Assembly (NCBI GenBank): GCA_905234695.1
Contig: CAJOHZ010000021.1
Coordinates: 1 to 64,000, forward strand
Reading direction: 5' to 3'
DNA length: 64,000 nt
Source of the DNA: an uncultured Bacteroidales bacterium
GTDB taxonomy: Bacteria > Bacteroidota > Bacteroidia > Bacteroidales > P3
Below the pieces are notes generated by a model. The model was not told the origin of the DNA and did not search any database. It was given only the letters and a program-made list of their open reading frames with translations. Positions 19,477 through 27,523 of this stretch are shown here, in pieces. Within the stretch, counting starts at the first letter, position 1. Each line of letters begins with the position of its first letter. Position numbers and translations under genes: made by a program.

Positions 19477-20606
19477 AACTTTCTATCGTTTTCTATTAGT
19501 TTAACCAATTCCTCGACGGCATCCTTCTGGTCGATGTCGCGTTTGACGATTTCTTTTCCCTTGTAAAGGGTAATCTTTCCCCGACCGGAACCCACGTAGC
19601 CGTAGTCGGCATCAGCCATCTCACCGGGGCCGTTGACGATGCAGCCCATCACGCCAATCTTCACGCCCACCAGATGGCGCGTCTTTTCTTTGATTTCGCG
19701 TAGCGCCGTCTGGATGTCGTACTGCGTTCGGCCACACGAGGGGCAGGCGATGTACTCGGGCTGGGTGATGCGGGCGCCGACGGCCTGGAGGATGTCGTAG
19801 GCGATGGGCATCTCCTGCTCGGGGTCTTCAGTGAGGCTTACGCGCACAGTGTCGCCAATGCCGTCAAGCAGCAGTGCGCCTATGCCGGCGGCACTCTTGA
19901 GGCGTCCCTGCATTCCGTCGCCCGCCTCGGTTACACCTAGATGTATCGGGTAATCCATTCCCATGGCGTGCATTTTATGCACGAAGAGTCGAGTGCTGTC
20001 GACCATCACTTTCACATTGCTGGCCTTCATCGAGAAGACCAAGTCGTGGAAGTCTTGCTGACGGCAGACCTCGGCAAACTCGATAGCACTCTGAGCCATA
20101 CCCTCGGGGGTATTGCCGTAGCGGCTCATGATGCGCTCCGACAGCGAGCCGTGGTTGGTGCCGATGCGCATGGCGGTGTGGTGCGCCTTGCAGATGTCGA
20201 TGAGCGTGGCCATACGCTCCCCTATCCGCTTCAACTCGTCGTTGTATTCCTGCTCGGTGAACTCCAACTTGCCGGTGTTGCGGTCGGTATAGTTACCGGG
20301 GTTGACGCGCACCTTCTCCACCAACGTGGCGGCCACCTCAGCGGCCTTGGGGTTGAAGTGTATGTCCGCCACCAGCGGCACCTCGCAGCCACACTTCATC
20401 AACTCCTCCTTGATGCGGCCGAGGTTCTCCGCCGCCTTCACGTCGGGCGCGGTGATACGCACCAGTTCGCAGCCGGCCTCCACCATGCGGAGCGCCTGCT
20501 CCACGGTGGCCTTGGTGTCCATCGTGTCGGTGTTGGTCATGCTCTGCACCCTGATTGGCGCACCACCACCCATTGTCAGGTTTCCTATCTTGATTTGTCT
20601 GCTCAT
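19473..20606 (-). CDS. ispG: 4-hydroxy-3-methylbut-2-enyl diphosphate synthase (IspG/GcpE), short form
   Basis: This 4Fe-4S enzyme carries out the penultimate MEP-pathway step, converting MEcPP to HMBPP for isoprenoid synthesis in the cytosol. Visible features are VRVNPGNYTDRN, MRIGTNHGSLSERI, and the cluster-binding cysteines in ACPSCGRT and GVMGCIVNGPGE near the C-terminus. At 377 aa it matches the compact E. coli type (TIM barrel plus reductase-like domain). As far as I recall, many Bacteroidota and plants have a version of about 600 aa with an extra inserted domain, which is absent here. It lies in an operon that begins with sufB, which builds Fe-S clusters. Confidence 0.95.
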   Translation of the reverse strand: MSRQIKIGNLTMGGGAPIRVQSMTNTDTMDTKATVEQALRMVEAGCELVRITAPDVKAAENLGRIKEELMKCGCEVPLVADIHFNPKAAEVAATLVEKVRVNPGNYTDRNTGKLEFTEQEYNDELKRIGERMATLIDICKAHHTAMRIGTNHGSLSERIMSRYGNTPEGMAQSAIEFAEVCRQQDFHDLVFSMKASNVKVMVDSTRLFVHKMHAMGMDYPIHLGVTEAGDGMQGRLKSAAGIGALLLDGIGDTVRVSLTEDPEQEMPIAYDILQAVGARITQPEYIACPSCGRTQYDIQTALREIKEKTRHLVGVKIGVMGCIVNGPGEMADADYGYVGSGRGKITLYKGKEIVKRDIDQKDAVEELVKLIENDRKL

Positions 20607-20965
20607 GATATACGTGCGATTGTTCTTTGCAGCGAGAGAATCTGGCTCTTGAGCTGTTTTATCTGGTCCTGTAGGTTAGCGTTCTGGCTGCGGAGCTTGC
20701 GATTCTCCTCAATCAACTCCAGCTGCGTGGGCTCGCGGTGCTCTTCATGGGCCTTCTTTTCGACACTTTGGCCAATAGTCTCATCATTAAATACCTTTCC
20801 CACGCCAGCCTGATCGGCCATGCGGATGAGTTCGGTGGGAGCGAAAGGCACTTCAAAGCCTGTCTCATCCTCTACAAACACCATGCCCCCCTGAATCTTC
20901 TTAACAATTCCGCCTCCCACAGAGTTGAGAAACTTCACCTTATCGCCTATTTCAAATTGTGCCAT
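20603..20965 (-). CDS. Small protein with DUF2027/KOW-like N-terminus and C-terminal coiled coil
   Basis: I start at MAQFEIGDKVKFLN (20965, 120 aa); the longer ORF overlaps the upstream lipoprotein. Residues 1-55 (GDKVKFLNSVGGGIVKKI, VFVEDETGFEVPFAPTELI) resemble the small beta-barrel at the N-terminus of Bacteroidota DUF2027/Smr proteins. The Smr nuclease domain is missing. Instead residues ~75-115 form a heptad-rich coiled coil (LELIEENRKLRSQNANLQDQI). The gene overlaps ispG by 4 bp. It may be a nucleic-acid or ribosome-associated adaptor, but no direct evidence shows this. Confidence 0.65.
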   Translation of the reverse strand: MAQFEIGDKVKFLNSVGGGIVKKIQGGMVFVEDETGFEVPFAPTELIRMADQAGVGKVFNDETIGQSVEKKAHEEHREPTQLELIEENRKLRSQNANLQDQIKQLKSQILSLQRTIARIS

Positions 20966-20976
20966 AGATACTATAT

Positions 20977-21444
20977 TTATGGTTTTACGGTCATGTCTTT
21001 CTGTATGGTGTCGAGCATCCAAATGGGCGATTGGTTGCCGCATAGACGCTCGTAATCCTTGCTATTTGATGTGCTCCAGTCTGTAACCTTCACATCGGTG
21101 TAGTAAGCAGTACCGTTCGTGTGATCTACATTCACCCTGTACTGCACTGAGAAGTTCATCGTGTTGCCGTTGTCATCGACGAAACTGTAGGTGTCGTAGT
21201 TGAGCTGTTCGTTTGGAATCCAGTCGGACGAGTGGACGTCACCCTCGAAAGAAGGTGTAGAATGGCGCAGTTCGTTCCGACTGTCGTGTTTTTTACCGGT
21301 GAAGGTATATCCCTGCGCTTCGATGGCTGACACCACATCATCGACTGTCTTATTGAATGTCGGCATGGAGGTCACATATATGGGACCCGTGCAAGCTATG
21401 AAGACAAAAGCTGCCACGACTGTTATCAGTATCTTACGCATCAT
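20977..21444 (-). CDS. Putative lipoprotein, unknown function
   Basis: The protein has 155 aa. The N-terminus MMRKILITVVAAFVFIACTG has a lipobox (FIAC), so it should be lipid-anchored. The remaining ~135 residues include IEAQGYTFTGKKHDSRNELRH and a beta-rich C-terminal part; I recognise no family. It overlaps mpl by 4 bp and ends 11 bp before the next start, so it is part of the sufB operon. Confidence 0.6.
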   Translation of the reverse strand: MMRKILITVVAAFVFIACTGPIYVTSMPTFNKTVDDVVSAIEAQGYTFTGKKHDSRNELRHSTPSFEGDVHSSDWIPNEQLNYDTYSFVDDNGNTMNFSVQYRVNVDHTNGTAYYTDVKVTDWSTSNSKDYERLCGNQSPIWMLDTIQKDMTVKP

Positions 21445-22895
21445 ATAATCTCGTCTGCCAATTGTTTGAAATCGATGCCGTCGAAGTTGCCGCTGCTCAT
21501 CATCAGCAGATTTGCGTTATTCCAATTCATGGCCTTCACCTTCTCTACCATCGCCGTGCTGTCGGTGAAGACCTCCACGTTCCTCACTGCATTGTTTTTG
21601 TTTTCATCGGTGTTCGGTTCCCCTTCGGGGTTGCCGCCGAATGCCGCTTTCACCTCCTCGGGGTCGAGGTCGGGCAGCTTCTTGAGCTGCAGGGCATGCT
21701 TGCTGTAGTAGACATAGCGCACGTCGGCCTCATCCATGGCACCTTTGTACTGCTGCAGGAACTCCTGCGTCAGCGAGCTGAAGGTGTGCAGTTCCATACA
21801 GGCCACCAGCCGACGGCTCGGGTACTGCTCGCGCATGGCGTGGATGGTGGCGCGAAGTTTCGACGGCGCATGGGCGAAGTCTTTGTAGACGGCACAACTA
21901 TCGTTCTTCTTGACGAGCTCAAGACGCTTCGAGGCGCCCTCGAATGTACTTATGGCCTCGTCAAATTGAGTATCAGTCACCCCCACCATCCCCTTGGGGA
22001 GAAAGTTGGCATCGCGCAAGGCGATGCCGACCTGCCGGCAAGCCAAGCGTGCTGCGGTGAGGTTAAGCAGATTGTGGTGCCCGAATACCTGTAGGGGTGT
22101 ACCCCCGTGTACGCCCTTGCATAGATAAGTGACACCGTTTTCCACCCTATGCTCAGGACACACATACGGCAGCTTCTGGATGTCCGTGCGTCGATTCTCC
22201 ACCGCCACACGATGCACCTCAGCATCCTCGTCGCAGTATATCAGTGTCCCCTTGGGCTCGATAAGGTCTATGAACTTCGCAAACTGCTCACGATAGATAT
22301 CAAAGGTCGGGAAAACATTGATATGATCCCACTCAATACCAGTGATGATGGCCACATTGGGCTTGTAAAGGTGGAACTTCGGCCTGCGGTCGATGGGCGA
22401 GGTCAGGTATTCGTCGCCCTCGATGACCATCACCTTGGCGGTATGGCTTAGGCGTACCATCACCTCGAAACCTTTGAGCTGTGCCCCCACCATATAGTCA
22501 GCCTCGATGCCGCAATGCGCCAGCACATGCAGTATCATCGCTGTGGTGGTTGTCTTGCCATGCGAGCCGCCCACCACGATGCGCAGTTTGTCCTTCGACT
22601 GCTCGTAGAGGTATTCGGGGTAGGAATAAATCTTGAGTCCCAACTCCTGCGCCTTTAGCAACTCGGGGTTGTCGATGCGGGCATGCATACCCAGCACTAC
22701 GGCATCCAAATCCGGGGTGATGCGCTCGGGATGCCAGCCCTCCTCCTTCGGCAACAGGCCATATTTCTCCAGCCGGCTTTTGGCGGGGTCGAATATCTCA
22801 TCGTCACTGCCGGTGACGTTAATTCCTTTTTGGCACAGGGCGATAGCGAGGTTGTGCATCGCCGAGCCACCGATGGCTATAAAGTGTACTCTCAT
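21441..22895 (-). CDS. mpl: UDP-N-acetylmuramate:L-Ala-gamma-D-Glu-meso-DAP ligase (Mpl), murein recycling
   Basis: Mpl rejoins recovered murein tripeptide to UDP-MurNAc with ATP, letting the cell recycle peptidoglycan. The 484-aa sequence is Mur-ligase-like throughout. It has a MurC-type N-terminus FIAIGGSAMHNLAIAL, the ATP loop VVGGSHGKTTTTAMI near residue 110, EGDEYLTSPIDRRPKF (typical of Mpl rather than MurC), GIEWDHINVFP, and VYKDFAHAPSKLRATI in the C-terminal domain. Around residue 270 it contains CKGVHGGTPLQVFG, whose DNA is a near copy of a palindromic sequence found in other genes here. 4-bp overlaps on both sides tie it to the operon. Confidence 0.88.
   Translation of the reverse strand: MRVHFIAIGGSAMHNLAIALCQKGINVTGSDDEIFDPAKSRLEKYGLLPKEEGWHPERITPDLDAVVLGMHARIDNPELLKAQELGLKIYSYPEYLYEQSKDKLRIVVGGSHGKTTTTAMILHVLAHCGIEADYMVGAQLKGFEVMVRLSHTAKVMVIEGDEYLTSPIDRRPKFHLYKPNVAIITGIEWDHINVFPTFDIYREQFAKFIDLIEPKGTLIYCDEDAEVHRVAVENRRTDIQKLPYVCPEHRVENGVTYLCKGVHGGTPLQVFGHHNLLNLTAARLACRQVGIALRDANFLPKGMVGVTDTQFDEAISTFEGASKRLELVKKNDSCAVYKDFAHAPSKLRATIHAMREQYPSRRLVACMELHTFSSLTQEFLQQYKGAMDEADVRYVYYSKHALQLKKLPDLDPEEVKAAFGGNPEGEPNTDENKNNAVRNVEVFTDSTAMVEKVKAMNWNNANLLMMSSGNFDGIDFKQLADEII
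22090..22116. repeat. Palindromic GTACGCC element inside mpl
   Basis: TGTAGGGGTGTACCCCCGTGTACGCCC is a partial palindrome (GGTGTAC against GTGTACGCC). It is 23 of 27 bases identical to 23304-23330 in the HD gene and is read in the same frame, as GVHGGTPLQ on the minus strand. Confidence 0.5.
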
Positions 22896-24094
22896 TTATT
22901 GGGGTCTTTAGGGTAATACTTGAAATACTTGGTCACCTGCTTCTCCAGGAAGTGGCGGTCGAGTTGGTCGCTGGCTTCGCTAATGGGCAGGCAGCGACCA
23001 TCTTTATAAAGCACCTTGATTTCCTGGTCGGCAAAATCGTAACTGCGGTTATGGAGGCGACCTGTCCCTTCGAAGTAATTAGTGACACCTTTCACCTCTT
23101 CAAACGGTTCATTGCTGAAACGAATGGCAGGCAGACGTCGGTTGACCATATTACAGCACAACGTGCTCAGAATCTCGTCGTCGCAATGCTGCCAGTGTTT
23201 CATGGCCACCATGATGTCGTCGTCGTCCACCTCGGCAAAGGCGTCAAGCAAATCGGGATTGCAGCGGAAGTCTGTCTCGGTGAAAGACCTTTCCAGAAAC
23301 ATCTGTAGAGGCGCACCCCTGTGTACGCCCGTTTGTTCATTTCCTGACGCATCCCAGGAGTTGCCCACATCTCTACGGCGGCGCAATATATTCAGCAGCA
23401 GCTGGTCGGCGGCAATGACGGTTTTGTGCATATACACTTGCCAGTACATCAGCCGGCGGCTGATGATGAACTTCTCCACACTGTAGATGCCTTTCTCGTC
23501 CACCACCAATTCATCGTCATGGACGTTTAACATACTGATGATACGGTCGGTACCCACAATTCCTTCGCTCACTCCTGTAAAGAAACTGTCACGTCCGAGG
23601 TAATCCAGTCGGTCCATATCCAGCTGGCTACTCACTAGCTGATGCAGGAAATGTTTGTGGTAACGGTTGGCGAAAATCTCAATGGCAACATCCAAAGCGC
23701 CTTTCATTTCCACATTGATACGCTGCATCATCAGCAACGTAATCTCCTCATGTGGCACATCCACCAGCACACGCTCACTGGTGTGCGAGAAGGGGCCATG
23801 TCCGATGTCGTGAAGCAGAATGGCCAGCTTGGCCCCGCGACATTCCTCGTCGGTGATTTCCACCCCCTTCTGCTTCAGCACCTCCAGCGCACGCCCCATG
23901 AGGTTCAGCGCGCCGAGCATGTGGCTGAAGCGCGTATGCATCGCCCCGGGGTAGACCAGGTACGTCAGACCCAGTTGCTTGATGCGCCGCTGCCGCTGAA
24001 AGTAGGGATGGTCGATGACCTGCAGAATCACTGGGTCGTCGACCGAGAGGAACCCGTCATACACCGGATCGTTGATTATTTTGCGTTTCGTCAT
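22892..24094 (-). CDS. HD-domain phosphohydrolase (dNTPase/SAMHD1-like)
   Basis: The 400-aa protein has the HD-superfamily metal site: HTRFSHMLGALNL (first His), LAILLHDIGHGPFSHTSE (HD pair) and a later Asp in SQLDMDRLDYLGRDSFFTG. This layout matches deoxynucleoside-triphosphate triphosphohydrolase-like proteins, which hydrolyse dNTPs or related phosphate esters. The substrate cannot be assigned. Residues ~252-270 contain SGNEQTGVHRGAPLQMFLER, which looks like an insertion and is encoded by the palindromic element also seen in mpl. It overlaps mpl and the C_GCAxxG_C_C gene by 4 bp each. Confidence 0.85.
   Translation of the reverse strand: MTKRKIINDPVYDGFLSVDDPVILQVIDHPYFQRQRRIKQLGLTYLVYPGAMHTRFSHMLGALNLMGRALEVLKQKGVEITDEECRGAKLAILLHDIGHGPFSHTSERVLVDVPHEEITLLMMQRINVEMKGALDVAIEIFANRYHKHFLHQLVSSQLDMDRLDYLGRDSFFTGVSEGIVGTDRIISMLNVHDDELVVDEKGIYSVEKFIISRRLMYWQVYMHKTVIAADQLLLNILRRRRDVGNSWDASGNEQTGVHRGAPLQMFLERSFTETDFRCNPDLLDAFAEVDDDDIMVAMKHWQHCDDEILSTLCCNMVNRRLPAIRFSNEPFEEVKGVTNYFEGTGRLHNRSYDFADQEIKVLYKDGRCLPISEASDQLDRHFLEKQVTKYFKYYPKDPNK
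23304..23330. repeat. Palindromic GTACGCC element inside the HD hydrolase gene
   Basis: TGTAGAGGCGCACCCCTGTGTACGCCC reads as GVHRGAPLQ on the minus strand, the same frame as the copy in mpl. It sits where the protein sequence looks like an inserted loop. Confidence 0.5.
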
Positions 24095-24447
24095 ATTACC
24101 TCAGATAACAAGCCGGTGGCGTAGGCTATCATGTCGGGACAAGGCTTCTTGCCTGCTTCAAGTAGACGGGCGCAAACGATATCTCCGTTATCCTCACGGA
24201 ATTTCTCTATCAGAGGTCGCACCTCGTCGGTGTAGCCTGCAAGGCCACAGACCATGGCCATGCCTGTGACACAGCCACATACTTCTCTTGTACCGGCAAT
24301 ACCGCGGCCGAAGGGGGCGGCCATATTTAAAGCGTGTCTAGGTTGTATCGGCAGTTTGTCGGCACATGCCATCACCACCGATTGGCAGCAGTTACAACCC
24401 TGCCGATGCAGCCCGCGGGCTTTTTCTATTCTTTCTTCTTTAGTCAT
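24091..24447 (-). CDS. C_GCAxxG_C_C family protein (putative redox/Fe-S protein)
   Basis: This 118-aa protein has conserved cysteines in GCNCCQSV near residue 17, EVCGCVTGMAMVCGL near residue 56 and DIVCARLLEAGKKPC near residue 90. These match the family named for its C_GCAxxG_C_C cysteine pattern, small proteins suspected of binding a metal or Fe-S cluster. No reaction is established. It starts 20 bp after the trmH-like gene and overlaps the HD gene by 4 bp. Placement with sufB and ispG fits an Fe-S theme. Confidence 0.8.
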   Translation of the reverse strand: MTKEERIEKARGLHRQGCNCCQSVVMACADKLPIQPRHALNMAAPFGRGIAGTREVCGCVTGMAMVCGLAGYTDEVRPLIEKFREDNGDIVCARLLEAGKKPCPDMIAYATGLLSEVI

Positions 24448-24467
24448 AGTGTTCTCCCTTCTTTACT

Positions 24468-25022
24468 TTACTTCATTTCGTTATCGGAATGCCACTGGCA
24501 TATTTGTTTTGATATTTCCCAAATCACGATGGCGGCGGCGCAACTCACGTTGAGCGAGTGCTTGGTGCCATACTGCGGTATCTCCAGCGAGCCGTCGCAT
24601 AGTTCCATGACCGACTCCTGCACACCGTCAATCTCGTTGCCGAGAACAATGGCAATCGGGCTGTCTGTATCCACGCTGTCAGCTCCAAGCCGCAAACTGT
24701 TGTGGGCGATTTCCACTGCATATACCCTATAGCCACGCTCTCTCAACTCCTGCACACACGCGGCGGTGTCCTCGTGGTAGCTCCACTCCACCGAGACTTC
24801 GGCACCCAGGGCCGTCTTGTGAATCTCACGGTGCGGCGGTGTGGCGGTGATGCCGCAGAGGGCAATATGCTCCACGCGGAAGGCGTCCGACGTGCGAAAC
24901 ACCGAGCCGATATTGTTGAGACTCCGCACATTGTCGAGCACCACCGTCAGCGGAATCTTCTCGCTCTCGCGGAACTCCTCGACGCTCATGCGTCCCATTT
25001 CCTCTGTCGTCAGTTTCTTCAT
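24468..25022 (-). CDS. SpoU/TrmH-family RNA 2'-O-methyltransferase
   Basis: The 184-aa SPOUT-fold enzyme is predicted to methylate a ribose 2'-OH of tRNA or rRNA using SAM. Motif 1 is [19 protein letters not shown] near residue 28, motif 2 is [12 protein letters not shown]-like ([13 protein letters not shown]) near residue 120, and motif 3 is [18 protein letters not shown] near residue 148. These make the SAM-binding knot. It has no N-terminal substrate-binding extension, so target RNA is unclear. Its start overlaps the end of sufB by 4 bp. Confidence 0.88.
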   Translation of the reverse strand: MKKLTTEEMGRMSVEEFRESEKIPLTVVLDNVRSLNNIGSVFRTSDAFRVEHIALCGITATPPHREIHKTALGAEVSVEWSYHEDTAACVQELRERGYRVYAVEIAHNSLRLGADSVDTDSPIAIVLGNEIDGVQESVMELCDGSLEIPQYGTKHSLNVSCAAAIVIWEISKQICQWHSDNEMK

Positions 25023-26467
25023 CCCACGCTCCCTTCCAAACTGATGCTTAGAAGTTTCTGGGCTTCCACGGCGAACTCCATAGGAAGCTTCTTCAGCACA
25101 TCCTTGGCGTAGCCGTTGACTATCAAACCCACGGCGCTTTCAGGGCTGATGCCGCGTTGCTGGCAGTAAAAGAGCTGGTCTTCGCTGATTTTCGATGTAG
25201 TGGCCTCATGTTCAAGGATGGAGGTCGAGTTATCTGCCTTGATATAAGGCCATGTGTGCGCACCGCAGGTATCGCCCAGCAAGAGGCTGTCGCACTGTGA
25301 GTAGTTTCGGGAATTCTCTGCTCCTTTGTTAATCTGCACCAATCCACGATAACTGTTCTGGCTATGTCCTGCACTGATACCCTTGGAGATAATAGTGCTG
25401 TGGGTGTTCTTGCCCACATGCACCATCTTCGTGCCAGTGTCGGCCTGCTGGTAGTTGTTGGTGACAGCCACAGAGTAGAACTCTGCCGTCGAGTCGTCGC
25501 CTTGCAGTATGCAGCTGGGGTACTTCCAGGTCACGGCACTACCCGTCTCCACCTGCGTCCAGCTAATCTTGGAGTGTGACCCTTTGCAGATGCCTCGTTT
25601 CGTGACAAAGTTATAGATGCCGCCCTTTCCGTTTTTATCGCCGGGGTACCAGTTCTGCACCGTACTGTACTTCACCTCTGCATCTTTCATGGCCACGATT
25701 TCCACGATGGCAGCATGTAACTGGTTTTCGTCACGTTGCGGGGCTGTACACCCTTCCATGTAGCTAACGTATGCCTCCTCGTCGGCCACGATGAGCGTAC
25801 GCTCGAACTGGCCTGTGCCCTTGGCATTGATACGGAAATAACTGCTGAGTTCTATCGGACAGCGCACTCCCTTGGGAATGTAGCAGAACGATCCATCGGA
25901 GAACACCGCGCTGTTCAGGGCGGCGAAGAAATTGTCGCCCGCCGGCACCACCGACCCGAGGTACTGCTTCACCAGTTCGGGATAACGGCGTACCGCCTCG
26001 CTGATCGGACAGAAGATAATTCCCTTCTCTTCCAACATCTTCTGCGAAGTGGTCTTGACTGACACCGAGTCCATGATGGCATCGTAGGCCACCCCCGCTA
26101 ACTCCTTCTGTTCCCGCAACGGGATACCCAGTTTGTCGAACGTAGCCAACAACTCGGGGTCCACCTCGTCAAGGCTTTTCTTTTTGGGTTGTTGCTTGGG
26201 TGCGGCATAGTAGATGATGTCTTGGTAATCCACCTTGTCGTACTGGAGGTGTGCCCAGTCGGGTTCCTTCATCGTCTGCCATCGGCGGAATGCCTTCAGA
26301 CGGAAGTCCAACAACCACTCCGGCTCCTCCTTTTTCCGTGAAATTAAACGGATAACATCTTCGTTAAGGCCTTTGCCTATAGTGTCCGTGTCAATATCGG
26401 TAACGAAACCCCATTTATATTCTTCGTTCGTAACCTCTTGGATAATATCTTCTTGCTTTTCTGCCAT
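25019..26467 (-). CDS. sufB: Fe-S cluster assembly scaffold protein SufB
   Basis: SufB with SufC and SufD forms the scaffold on which Fe-S clusters are built. The 482-aa length and tracts such as [68 protein letters not shown] and [13 protein letters not shown] (C-terminal conserved Cys) identify it clearly. A good -7 box lies 29 bp upstream. The usual partners sufC and sufD do not follow; instead a methyltransferase gene overlaps its end. It therefore opens a mixed ten-gene operon running to 17525. Confidence 0.96.
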   Translation of the reverse strand: MAEKQEDIIQEVTNEEYKWGFVTDIDTDTIGKGLNEDVIRLISRKKEEPEWLLDFRLKAFRRWQTMKEPDWAHLQYDKVDYQDIIYYAAPKQQPKKKSLDEVDPELLATFDKLGIPLREQKELAGVAYDAIMDSVSVKTTSQKMLEEKGIIFCPISEAVRRYPELVKQYLGSVVPAGDNFFAALNSAVFSDGSFCYIPKGVRCPIELSSYFRINAKGTGQFERTLIVADEEAYVSYMEGCTAPQRDENQLHAAIVEIVAMKDAEVKYSTVQNWYPGDKNGKGGIYNFVTKRGICKGSHSKISWTQVETGSAVTWKYPSCILQGDDSTAEFYSVAVTNNYQQADTGTKMVHVGKNTHSTIISKGISAGHSQNSYRGLVQINKGAENSRNYSQCDSLLLGDTCGAHTWPYIKADNSTSILEHEATTSKISEDQLFYCQQRGISPESAVGLIVNGYAKDVLKKLPMEFAVEAQKLLSISLEGSVG

Positions 26468-26495
26468 AGCGATATGCGTAACTATATTCCAACTG

Positions 26496-26503
26496 CAAAG
26501 ATA
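26496..26503 (-). promoter_or_regulatory. -7 box TATCTTTG for the sufB operon
   Basis: The minus strand reads TATCTTTG (CAAAGATA on plus), 29 bp upstream of the sufB ATG. The upstream T-rich tract (TTTTTTTTCG) is typical, but no clear TTTG -33 is present. Confidence 0.6.
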
Positions 26504-26521
26504 CGAAAAAAAAGTGGAAAA

Positions 26522-27469
26522 TCAGCCGACAATCTGCTCAAGCCAATATCTGTCGCAATCATCGAACGCAGCCAGTTGACGGCTGTCGATGTCGAGCACC
26601 GCTACAATACTGCCCTCGCGCCATACCGGAACCACAATCTCGCTGCGCGACTCGGAACTGCAGGCGATATGGCCTTCAAACCGTTCCACATCAGGCACTA
26701 TCACTGTTCGTTGCCGCTGCCAGGCCGTGCCACACACGCCTTGTCCATAGGCAATGCGCATACATGCTAACGGACCTTGGAAGGGGCCCAATACCAGTTG
26801 ATCGCCCAGCACACGGTAGAACCCTGTCCACCAATGGCCAAATGTGTCATGCAGCAATGCTGCCATATTAGCCATAAGCGCCACCTCGTCAGTCTCTCCC
26901 TCGGCAAGGGATTGCATCTGTCGCAACACCAAGGCATAGCGGTCGTTTTTCTGTATCGTGTCCGTATCCCGCTGCCGGCGGGCCTCTTCAAACAACGATG
27001 ACGGCAAATGGCAATAGCCGCCAGGGGTATGGGCAAGGTAATCCTGATGATACTCCTCAGCGCGGTAGAAAGAGCTGAGTGGCAGCAGTTCTACCTGCAG
27101 CGGAGCCGAGCACCGCGAAGCCTCCTGTTCCATCACGTACTCGGCCATGGGGCGGTCATCTGCATCGGTATAGTAAATACCTGTCCGATAGCGAGTACCC
27201 TCATCGGCACCCTGACGGTTGAGGCTGGTGGGGTCAATGCTGCGGAAATACATCTCCAACAGATACTTCAATGAGATACGTTGCGGATTGTAGCGGACAT
27301 GCACAGTCTCGGCAAATCCTGTAGTGTCGGTATAAACCTCTTCATAGGTAGGGTGTTGCGTATGCCCGTTGGCATACCCTGTTTCGGTAAATACTACCCC
27401 ATCAAGTTGTTTCAAATAATGCTCGGCACCCCAAAAGCAGCCTGCTGCCAAATAGATTTCTTTTTCCAT
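26522..27469 (-). CDS. msrA: MsrA fused to a free-methionine-(R)-sulfoxide reductase-like GAF domain
   Basis: Residues ~1-160 are peptide-methionine (S)-S-oxide reductase: AAGCFWGAEHYLK with catalytic Cys11, TGYANGHTQHPTYEEV, FRSIDPTSLNRQGADEGTRYR and YHQDYL. Residues ~165-315 are a GAF domain of the fRMsr (MsrC) type. It keeps three cysteines at the positions recalled for the E. coli enzyme, in PLACMRIAYGQGVCGTAW and GHIACSSESRSEIVVP. One polypeptide could thus reduce S-sulfoxide in peptides and free R-methionine sulfoxide. MsrA-MsrB fusions are common; this MsrA-fRMsr pairing is less familiar to me. It lies between xerD and the sufB promoter. Confidence 0.85.
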   Translation of the reverse strand: MEKEIYLAAGCFWGAEHYLKQLDGVVFTETGYANGHTQHPTYEEVYTDTTGFAETVHVRYNPQRISLKYLLEMYFRSIDPTSLNRQGADEGTRYRTGIYYTDADDRPMAEYVMEQEASRCSAPLQVELLPLSSFYRAEEYHQDYLAHTPGGYCHLPSSLFEEARRQRDTDTIQKNDRYALVLRQMQSLAEGETDEVALMANMAALLHDTFGHWWTGFYRVLGDQLVLGPFQGPLACMRIAYGQGVCGTAWQRQRTVIVPDVERFEGHIACSSESRSEIVVPVWREGSIVAVLDIDSRQLAAFDDCDRYWLEQIVG

Positions 27470-27523
27470 ACCCTTATAACGAAACCACGGCCACTTTTAT
27501 TGTCACTTGCGACGTGACTCAGG

